From positions 601,662 to 653,463 of the forward strand of contig SCFE01000083.1 in assembly GCA_004352715.1 (NCBI GenBank): a DNA stretch of 51,802 nt. Reading direction: 5' to 3'. Under the pieces are notes generated by a model. That model was not told the DNA's origin. It did not search any database and was given only the letters and a program-made list of their open reading frames with translations. Of the stretch, positions 9,575-19,800 are shown in pieces; position 1 is the stretch's first letter; every line of letters begins with the position of its first letter. The translations under genes were made by a program, and so were the position numbers. Source of the DNA: Hofstenia miamia. Taxonomy: Eukaryota; Xenacoelomorpha; Acoela.

Positions 9575-11488
9575 TCAATGTAGTTTAATTTTCATAACAT
9601 CAAGGCTTTGTATAAAAACAACAATTGAACCATTGCACGCATGCACAAAATGTGGTTCTTCTTCAATTTCATAATATCTATTGTCGTCATCTTTGATTTT
9701 TTTAATTTTTTTCAACAATTTTCCATTTCTTATATCAAATATATTCAGAGAGCAATCTTTCAATCCCGCAATGAGAATATTTTCAGTAAGAAATGAAACA
9801 CCTTTGTAATAATATTGTGATTCACCAAACGAACATAAAATTGCTTCCTGTGTAAAAGAAAATAAGTAGATCTGTTTAAAATTTCCAAATGCAATGTGAT
9901 CTAAGTTGTGACTTAGACTCATGTAATTCAAATGATGATTTCTCCATTGTTCAGGAAGAGTTGCTTCATCATTCTGTCTTGTAGTCACAGAGTACCTGTA
10001 GACTTTTAAGAATACTTCAGATAAGAATAATACGAATTTATTGCAAGGACTAGAACAAATTATTGTTAGGTCTTTAGCATTACAGAAAGAAATGGGAAAT
10101 TCTTTTGAATATGTTAAGTCCTTATCTATTTCAATTAATCGATCAGATGTTTCTTTATCAGAATAGCATAAAACAAGTATATTGTTGTTTGGCAACATGG
10201 CTAAATAATTTCGTCGATAACCGTAATTGCATTTTTCAATTATAAAATTTTTAATATTTCCGTAATTTGAGGTCTTCAATATGTTTTCTTTGCTATTAAT
10301 TTTCTTAATTGAAAAAATTGCATCATTTTGTTGGTCGTACATGATACCTGCTAAACCTGATTCCGATTCAGCATGTGGTAAACATAATTGTAGATAAGGT
10401 TGAATGATTTTTTCATAAAGCAAGTTTTTATTATTCGATAAAATATTGTTATTTTCTTCGTTGACTATCAATTCAAGATCACCGATAAACGCCTCTATGT
10501 TCTTCTCTATAATAAAGTTTGCGGAATTTTTTGAAATTAATTGCAATTTTTCAATATCAATTACATTAAAGTTAGTGTTGTAAACCTTCTTTGAAACTTC
10601 ATTGACATCTTCATTAATTTCATAAATATCGTAAACGGATTGTTTATTCAGATATTCATTTGTAAATTTCAAGATCAGTGACATATTCTTCTCAGAAGTT
10701 TCAATTGCTTTAAGGTTCGCATCAATTTTTTTAATGATTTCTAATTTATTCTCAAAGATAAGTGTGATTTTCTTATCATATGTTTCATTTGCATGATTTA
10801 TAATAAAATCACGTCTTTCCGTTGCCTTACGTTCTAACTCTTTAAATTTTTGTTCTACATCTTCCTTGAATTTCTTTGAATAACTCTGGTAAGATTTTAA
10901 TTCATCCATCCTTAGATGTATATTGGCAACTACATCAGATATTTCTAACTTTAAATTTTCTGCTTGCTGTTCAATTGTTCGAATATTGTGGTCATGATGT
11001 AATGTAAGTGCGCAGCTGACACATAACATCCTTTTACAGGAGGTTTCTGTGCAATAATAGTCAAGCTTTTTATTGTGGATTTGGCAACAGGGAATTGACG
11101 TCCTGATTAGTGAATGTATAGTGTGAGACTTAGTTTTTTTGCCTTTTCCATGATTAATACGACAACTCAAGCAAAAGCAAAGGCTGCAATCTCTGCAATA
11201 ACTGATCTCTCGTGGTTCAATGTTTTCGTCACATATATCGCAAACTATTTTAGAAGAGCCATCATTTTGAAGTGCATTGAGAAAAGATATATACTCATTT
11301 AATCTAACGTCGGCTCTTATATCTTCATAGTAGGTTAGAGTTTGACATACTTCACAACTAATTTCCTTTTTGCATTTAAAATCATCAATGCATTTTTTAC
11401 AGAATGAATGACCACAAATTAATTCATGAGCATTTTCATAGACCTGCAAACAGTAAGAACATCTCAAGTGTTCTAAGAAAATTTCCAT
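9575..11488 (-). CDS. RING/B-box coiled-coil (TRIM-type) protein, intronless, 637 codons
   Basis: Probably an E3 ubiquitin ligase or scaffold of the tripartite-motif kind. The N-terminal RING is complete in C3HC4 order: C10, C13, C25, H27, C30, C33, C45, C48. A B-box1-like zinc motif follows (C83, C86, C98, C101 to about H122), then a B-box2 (about C135, H138, C146, C156, C159, H164, H167). Residues ~175-290 are rich in Lys, Glu, Leu and Ile with coiled-coil character. The C-terminal ~270 residues lack the PRY-SPRY pattern; short beta-rich repeats such as YMSLSHNLDHIAFGN and LNIFDIRNGKLLKKI suggest a beta-propeller (NHL- or WD-like), an inference. The ATG at 11488 directly precedes the RING. 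The single open exon suggests either an intronless paralogue or a retrocopy with a living frame. It lies 2.2 kb beyond dynein exon 18 on the same strand. Substrate unknown. Confidence 0.88.
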   Translation of the reverse strand: MEIFLEHLRCSYCLQVYENAHELICGHSFCKKCIDDFKCKKEISCEVCQTLTYYEDIRADVRLNEYISFLNALQNDGSSKIVCDICDENIEPREISYCRDCSLCFCLSCRINHGKGKKTKSHTIHSLIRTSIPCCQIHNKKLDYYCTETSCKRMLCVSCALTLHHDHNIRTIEQQAENLKLEISDVVANIHLRMDELKSYQSYSKKFKEDVEQKFKELERKATERRDFIINHANETYDKKITLIFENKLEIIKKIDANLKAIETSEKNMSLILKFTNEYLNKQSVYDIYEINEDVNEVSKKVYNTNFNVIDIEKLQLISKNSANFIIEKNIEAFIGDLELIVNEENNNILSNNKNLLYEKIIQPYLQLCLPHAESESGLAGIMYDQQNDAIFSIKKINSKENILKTSNYGNIKNFIIEKCNYGYRRNYLAMLPNNNILVLCYSDKETSDRLIEIDKDLTYSKEFPISFCNAKDLTIICSSPCNKFVLFLSEVFLKVYRYSVTTRQNDEATLPEQWRNHHLNYMSLSHNLDHIAFGNFKQIYLFSFTQEAILCSFGESQYYYKGVSFLTENILIAGLKDCSLNIFDIRNGKLLKKIKKIKDDDNRYYEIEEEPHFVHACNGSIVVFIQSLDVMKIKLH

Positions 11489-13689
11489 TTAAATGTAGGT
11501 GATATACGTCAGTTGTCTTTAGGCTATAGGAAGCTAAAAATCTATTTTGGCATAAAATACTTGTGAAGTGCTATATTTAACTCACTGCTAGTTTATGTTG
11601 CCAAAATTAGTGCTTGCATTTTGGACAATATTCTAGAAACTGCATATTACACTTAAGAGTAACTTTTTATTCCATTTATCAACATTTTAAAATGAATTTG
11701 AATATTAGAAAGATTGAAATACATGTAATGAACAACAAGTGAATAGATTTGAAGTTAGACAACAATCGGCTGTTGTTGATTTCCAAAACCAACAATTTAT
11801 AAATTACGAAATTTGGAAGTACACTATAACGAATCAGTACCCAGAGATTTCAATTTAATTTGAATTACTTAGTACCAATTACAATTATTAGTTTTCCAAA
11901 TATTCTGCATCCCGACCAAGTTCAATTTCCAATTTTAATTATTACAAAGTTTTGATACGTGCAAATTTAAGCGGTTTCCTTTGGATTTGATTAGATAATT
12001 TATTGCTTTTTTTCGTTGCCAAATATAGTTGTTTCGCAAAGTTTTTTGTAATTTTGTACAGTGCTAAGAACATGTTTTAAAAATAAAAGAGTAGCACTGC
12101 TTATTATGTTTTAGTGATATATTTTAACATTCACTTATGTCAAATACTGGTAAAGTAGTGAATATTATGGAGGATTCTGAAACATATGTTGCAGTTACTG
12201 AGAATATCCAGCCTTTCGCACCAGCAGTTACAGGTGACTGCTGTTTACTTAAGCTAAAATATGTTATCTACAAGATTTTTTGTTGAATTTGTTTACAACA
12301 AAAAGTTTATTCAGAGAAAATGAGTCAAATGCAACACAATTGTTTAAAGTATCAACGGAGGCACTAGTGGAATAATAAATCATGTAAAACAGCACTACCA
12401 TCGAGAACAGCATTGCAAGTTATTTCAATAGACTCCTACCAACAAAATTGAAGTCGCTTAAGTGGCAACACTAATTTATATAGATAATATGCCAATTACT
12501 AAGAGGGTAAGTTCAACCACCTTAAAACATTTTATCGACGGATGGGCTTTGTTATGATAACGTATAGTCATAATCAGATTGTTTGAAGATCAAAAACCAG
12601 AGAAAAGAATGATATGATGATTTTATCATTTGATAAATGGATCGCGCAAGAGGGCAAGAGGTAAAGATTATCGGTGTATATGTTAATTTTATTGCGTGTC
12701 TTTGCCTTATTAATTACAGTGGTTCATGTGACACATTAAGAATTTAAGCTCTGCTTGAAGAAAACCTTGACATTTTTAAGATATCATAAGCAGATATTTC
12801 TGCTTTTATCACAAATAATGGAACGCACGTTGATAAGTTACAAGAGATTATTGCATACCCATTATGCCCTGCTCAAGTTATAAATCTCACTGTGAAGAAA
12901 TTTACAATCTGTGTCGACCATGATGCTTGTTTTGTATGGAGGGGACTCAAAAAGCTTGTCTTCAAAAAACAAAATATTTCAGAGTAGTTGTTGTTCCCAT
13001 TGATATCAGGGCGCTTCATTATCAGGAAATTAGGTATGGAAGAAATTGGAATATTTTTACTAATATCGGATTCATTTCATTAAAAAATTCTTATTTGCAT
13101 ATACTTCAGGTACAAGAATAAGTTTTATCATAAATATTCTTCATTGAATGAGCGGGCCTAACGCTATGGATGTGCCTCTGCAATAGGATTTCAATATTTC
13201 TTAGCAGGCTTTCATAAATTGTTGACAAATCGCTTTGTTACTTAAAAGTAACACTAGTAGAAATATGGTTCAAGACAAGAAAAATAAGAACTTATATAGT
13301 GACGCTGAAATTGATTTAGGGAAGGTCTTAGAAAAACTTCCATTCTATTATTTGTCATCCGGAAAGGCTGGTCACACTCCATGCTAACTGCTATAGGAAA
13401 TAAATTGTTTACTACAGTAAGCTTCACTGCTTACAAAAACATTATATTTGAAAATTGGAAATTTTTTAGAATTAAGAAATGGAAAATACTTGTTTGTTCG
13501 AGTTAATAAATTTTAAAAAATATATGCATATTATTCCATATGTTCCAATTCCCTTTGCATATTTGACCCTATTAATTCCCTATTAATTACACAGTTTGAA
13601 GCTAACTGGCAAACAATTCTCGTGAACGAAATAAGATAATATTCCGCAAAGAGCATAAAAGAAATATTATTGAATTAATAAGTACATAC
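11489..13689. other. Non-coding stretch upstream of RING/B-box gene
   Basis: Should contain the promoter of the RING/B-box gene (minus strand). No conserved motif is recognisable. Short plus-strand frames at 12,137 and 12,800-12,955 are unassigned. Confidence 0.5.
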
Positions 13690-13854
13690 TTCATTTGTCC
13701 ACCATATTTGAGTACAAATGAGAGCAGGTTGAGCAGGCCAGTCGAACAGCCACTGATCGCGTGGTTTTTCTTCATATGCTACCAAAGAATCTGCTTTTTT
13801 ATATTTTAGTGTCTGCCGCATTGTTTGTTCCACCCGCGTTAACCAAACCTCAAC
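13690..13854 (-). CDS. Dynein heavy chain exon 18 of 18 in window
   Basis: Fifty-five codons beginning [16 protein letters not shown] and containing [18 protein letters not shown], then [12 protein letters not shown]. It joins in phase to CDCGGQ of the previous exon and matches the end of the linker, just before AAA1. Acceptor TTTAG, donor GAA/gtatgt. The next expected segment (the ARLEEGYE-type run) was not found to the left, so it is outside the window, in the N gap or missed. Confidence 0.94.
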
Positions 13855-16800
13855 CTAAATGAAAATATAAAAATATTTCATGAATTTTGTTACCCATGAA
13901 TAGCCAAGACCAAAGTTGAACACTAGCCATTTCTATTACTCATTTTTGCAGGAAACGATTTTCTTGAAAAAATCAAATTTTTTAAATCATTTGTGGTGTT
14001 AATAAAGTCAACGTTTGAATATTTGAATCAAGATTTCGGATATCAATAAAAACTCTGCGAGTTCTACAAGTGATGGTTTTATAATAAAGTTATTGGAACC
14101 GATGGATTGCAATTCAAATTCAATTAATATACGAATCTGTTAACAATTCATATTTCCCTACTTCTTGTCTACCTGATCCCAAAGACTATTGCAGCGGATA
14201 TACATGTACATAAGCTTCGTCAAATCTCTCTTCTAGATACTCTCTCAAAAATAGCTGAAAGATTTGTTCTCAACTATATAAAATCTTATCTATTTCGAGA
14301 TTTTGGATCTTTTTAATGCATGTACAGATCTGGTTCATCAACTGTTTGTGCACTTATTGAATTTATTGATCAAGTTTCTAAATTAATTGATGATTGTTCA
14401 AAAGCCTTTGATAAAATACCCATACTGCTTCTAGATAATAACTTTCCATTACCCTTTGTGCAAAAATAGATTTTTAGCTACCGCACGAATAGACATTTAG
14501 CTATAAAGATGGATGCGGTAACAGCTGTAAAGTACCTGTTAAATCAGGTGTTCCACAATGTCGTATATTGGTACCTGCTCTCCTTTGTTTTTATATATCA
14601 TCCTCTGACCTCTTACAATTTCATCGAAGTTCAAATTAAATTTACGCATTAATACTATAGTGATGAAACCATCTCAGTTTTGAGAAATAAATGTACAAAT
14701 CATCTGCTAGCTGTTATATATAAGAGATTAATTGGTAGTTCGTTTGATTACTGCTGTCAAATTTTCATCCCCCTGCCGGACTACTTAAATGAAAATATTG
14801 AAAAATTCAAAGAAAGGCCGAACGCATTATTAAAATCGATTTTCCAGAATCTGTGAAGGAAAGGAGAATTAGATTGGCCCGAAAATTGTTCAAAAATAGT
14901 CCATCTTTCAATCATATCCTAAACGTTTAGGATTAACAACGACGAAAAAATTTTTGATTGAAAAATTACGAACTAAGCATCGAAGAAATCAGTTTATTTC
15001 CGCATGGTGCATCGTTTTATAACAATAATATAGAATCTTTTGTTTGTTAAATGTTCAAATATGCGCTTATATTATTATTATTATTATTATTATTCTTTCT
15101 TACTTCTCACAGCTTCAGCTCAGGGAACTCACCAGTTCCCAGGGAGTCTGAGAACTTTCCTCAGGACTCTACAGGACTCTAGCTGTTCCTATCAATGCTG
15201 CCTTCTGTGCTACTGCTCCTCCCCACTTTGGTACTCCCAACTCCTCCAAGTATCTCTTATGCTTCTTACTCACTGCTCCTAGTGCTCCTACAACTACCGC
15301 GACTACTTCAACTTTCTTTAACTTCCACAGCCTTTCTATTTCCTTTGCTAACTCTCTGTACTTGTCTATTTTCTCTTTCTCCTTGCTTTCTACATTTCTG
15401 TCCTTTGGTACTGCTATGTCTATCACTGTTCCCAATCCTTTCTCTTTGTCTACTACTACTATGTCTGGCCTCCGTGCTTCTATCACTTTGCTCGTCTGTA
15501 TGTTGAATTCCCACAGTATCTTAACCTTCTCATTTTCTATGACGCCCTGTGGCTTTTGCTCATACCACTTGTCTCCTGCTTCTAACNNNNNNNNNNNNNN
15601 NNNNNNNNNNNNNNNNNNNNNNNNNNNNNNNNNNNNNNNNNNNNNNNNNNNNNNNNNNNNNNNNNNNNNNNNNNNNNNNNNNNNNNNNNNNNNNNNNNNN
15701 NNNNNNNNNNNNNNNNNNNNNNNNNNNNNNNNNNNNNNNNNNGTATCTTAAACTTCTCATTTTCTATGACGCCCTGTGGCTTGTGCTCATACCACTTGTC
15801 TCCTGCTTCTAACCCATGCTGCCTGCTCAAACTCCAGTGTACCATTCTTCCCACCTTGTCATGCCTGAACTTATACTCATTCTGTGCCAACTTCTCACAC
15901 CCTGCTATCAGATGATCTACTGTCTCCGCCTCTTTCTTACATAGCCTACACTTATCACTTACTTCTACTCTTCTGTCCATATGCTTTTTCACCCAGTTTG
16001 TTCTTATTGCTTGCTCCTGTGCTGCCATTATTATTATTATTATTATTAATATGATTATTATTGTTATTATTATTTTTATCTTACAAATTTTTATTCTTTT
16101 GGTTACAAAAGAAAAAGATTTAAAAACTCCTAAGAAAGTTTTCGCTCATTACAAAATAATTTTTTGATAAAATGTAGTTAGTGACTATTACTAGTATTTC
16201 TCAGTTTTTGTGATTCACACGATATGTATTATATTTTAAACGTTTTTCACAAAATTGATGACTCAATATTTTCAATAATAAATTAATATAGTCATTAAAA
16301 GTTTGTATAACGAGAGCAATGAGATTATGAAGTCAATAATCAAAATACACTTTGGGTATATTTGAGCTATTAAGTTGTTTTCTTTTTGGTTATATATAAT
16401 ATATATATATATATATATAGTGTGTGTATGTAGCAAACTATGATTTGGTCCCACTATCTAGCAGTATGACATAAATATAAAGTGTGTGCTAGAGAATAGA
16501 ATACCCAAATACAAATTAACATACAAAAAATTATATTTGTATGTAATAGTTTTCATTACCAAAATCAGGTCAATTGCTAAAAAGCACAAAAAATTCATTA
16601 CAGCCAGAAAAGTTTGTTGTGCTAAACACGTTGACTGTCAGGAACATCAGGGCGTTTCTCCCAACCTCTATTAGTCTGAGCATTTGGTTTCCTTGGACAA
16701 TAAGCAAATAATTAATTGGAAGGAACAACGTTTTCAAAATTTTCTTTGTCTCATTCAGACAAAAATCATCAAACCAAGATCGATTTTATCTCATTGATGC

Positions 16801-19800
16801 ACTTTGAAAGGGTTTTATAAGAATATGCTAAACAATAATATGCCAAGCTTTTAATCCTTCTTGATTTCTGTACAGACGAAAGACTTCCTTTGAGATGATA
16901 TTACCTCATTTATATAGTATTTCATTAGTCAATTTAGTGTTGCTTCTACAATGGTTATGTGAAGCTTCAATGATAACCTCTTTACTCTCTTGAGAAAACT
17001 AGACTGATAGTCCGCCTCTAAGACTAAAAAGTGATTCATCCGTGTTTCTGCCTTAGATGTTAAGAAATCCAATCCCTAGTAACTAATGTAGCTTCAGCAA
17101 TACGAATTACAATAGCCATTGCACGATTGATCTCTCATAGATTTCCACTATAAGTAATAAGTGATAGTTTATATTTTAATCAACAGAAAATAATATCTAA
17201 TTATATACAATCTTTATGGTGATGATCTCAAAATTACTAGTCCATCGAATGATTTACTAATTGAAGACGTTATTAAGATATATGAATGGTGCAATTTGAA
17301 AAAACGATTTGTAATTTAGATAAATCTGAATTTATAATATTTGGAAGAAGTGAAATACCTAATAATCTTAAATTATTAAATCTTACAGCTAAAAATTCAG
17401 CTGAGGATCTTGGAATTACTTTTACTTCAAACCTAAGCTAGATTGGTCATATTCAGCAAAGAATTAGAAAATCTGCATCAAAATATGGACTTATCAAAGA
17501 GAATATTCTTTATTCAACATCAATAAATGTAAAGTTAAACTTATGTATTAATTTGATTTGTAATGGATTAATGTATGGATCTAAAGTATGGTATGCAAAT
17601 CAAGCAAATATATGAATTCTTGAAAATTGTCAAAAGACATGTTTCGGTGAATAAATTGGAGAAACATCTATGTATCAGCACTTCAAACTTTAAATATATT
17701 ACCAATGCCCCCAGAATTCAATGAAATTATATCTACCACTTGATAAATCTTCTTTGGAATTTCACTACATTACAACACATATCTTTTCATTATTTTTCGA
17801 AATTTAGAAAGCAAGAGTTATTTATGTTAAAAAGAACGAGTAAAGTTAAAACTGATCATGAATTTCTTCATAGATCATGAAGAATGACAAATTATTTATA
17901 TTGTAAATATATAATCAATGTTTTAAACGAAGAAATAAAAACTATAAAAAAATGATTCATCATCAATTCAAGGAGTGTGTAGATAATCATTATGCTGAAA
18001 CTCCAATTTGCAAAAGATATTTTTATTGCTTCTGTTCTTATTGTATTGCACAAGTTTATAAAATTTTATTTACATAGCAATGTAACTCTATAGATGACAT
18101 CGTAAATCTTTCTATTATAATTATAATAATAATTATTATTATGTCTGTTCCGGTCGAAGACGGTCGGGTTTCACTCTCGCTCGCAGAATCTATACGTGAT
18201 AATCTATTCGCTGGCGCGCCTACCCTCGATGCGGTGTTTTCTTTAATCAAAGATAAAAAGAAAACGCCGCGTCACCCAATGTTCGCTCTGCTCAATAAAG
18301 AAAACGCCGCTGAAGCTCTCCTAGTCCTTTTCGAAAGTTCATTGAAATCTGTCTCTAATGCTTCACCCCAGTCTTCTACAAAATCAGCTAATTCTAACAA
18401 TGCATCATGCTCTACGCAAACGTTTGATTCTCCTTCTGAACATCGCTATGTCTATTTCAAAAATCCGCCCAAGACTCCTAGAAAGAAATCTAGTGAAGCA
18501 CGAAATTCTACTCTCCCGCGAAGACAAGTGAAAACTTTCAAACCTGGCACATCATTACTAATCATTGGAAGCAGCATTTTAAAATATGTCCGCTCGCTTA
18601 ATCTTTTACATAATCAAACCACTTCAATCCATTCTTATCCTGGTCACAACTCTAGGCTTCTTGCTGAAAAGATCTCACAATATCTGAAAGTTCAAGTCAA
18701 TTCTGTTATCCTCAATACTGGTCTAATTAATGCCATACATTCCACAGATGTTCAAAACTTCAAATCCAATATCAATCATCTAGTTGAACTGATTCGTCTC
18801 AATTTCTCTCCACGCTTCATCTACTTTGTGGAAATCACTCCTGTCTGCAAACATTCACTATTACAACGAAATCACATCATTGCTGAATTCAACGAAGTCC
18901 TATCGCCCATGTCTTCAAGCAACTTCAACGTCATCCCTATCTTCAAAAATTCTTATTGTCATGAAGAACTGTCAACAGTTGTCTCTTAGCCCTTGATGGG
19001 ATACATCTTTTTCGAAATGTAATCAAGCAAATGACTCATATCTTAAAAAACCATCTCAGTTCACGCCAAATCACTCTCTCATCATTCCCTGCTCCTTATA
19101 TCTCTTATGCAAAAGTCACAAGCTCCTCAACGCGTCGATGACTCCTTCCGACCCCATCCTCTACCTCAAAATGCCTAAATCAATCAAACTGGTAAATTTT
19201 CTTATTTATAATTTAGTTATATATTTTGCTTTTCGAAATGTAACTATATATTATATACATGCTCACATCCAAACACAACACAGAAAGCAATCATATCTCG
19301 ATTACTCAATGTGTACTGTCAAATTCAGTACATTAATTTATAAACAACTTATTAGGTATTTTATTCTTTTAAAATTAATCCTTTCTGGTGACATAGAAAC
19401 AAATCCAGGTCCTATCCTAAGTAAAACAGAAATTAAACTCAAATTAAAAAACTATTCTGATAACTTCATATATATATATATATATATATATATGTCTTAA
19501 TGCAAACAGAAACGATTTCTTAAAATTAATTACAAAAATTGGAAATAATGCAATATTCATAATTACAGAAACTTGGCTTAAGCCTGATATCGACCCTAAC
19601 TTGTTTAACCCAGACCGACAATATTTTGAGGTTTTTACTAAAAATCGAATAGGTAGAGGTGGTGGACTTATGATAAGTGTGCCAAAATCTTTAAAGCCAG
19701 CCGTAAATCTGAATATGAACTTAATCACAAAATATTTGAATTGCTGTGGATAGAAATAAAATCTATAGAGAACTGTTTCCAAAAAGATTTAATAAACATA

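Noticed and set aside
12137-12232. Plus-strand possible first exon reading MSNTGKVVNIMEDSETYVAV followed by an ACAG/gtgact donor
   Set aside because: No downstream exon or family match; short open stretches like this are expected by chance.
12790-12955. Plus-strand open stretch (DISAFITNNGTHVDKLQEII) that resembles an integrase-like DNGT motif
   Set aside because: Only one weak motif, no neighbouring integrase or protease blocks, stops on both sides.
15195-15506. Plus-strand Leu/Ser-rich frame that looks membrane-spanning
   Set aside because: Shadow of the minus-strand R4-like endonuclease frame.
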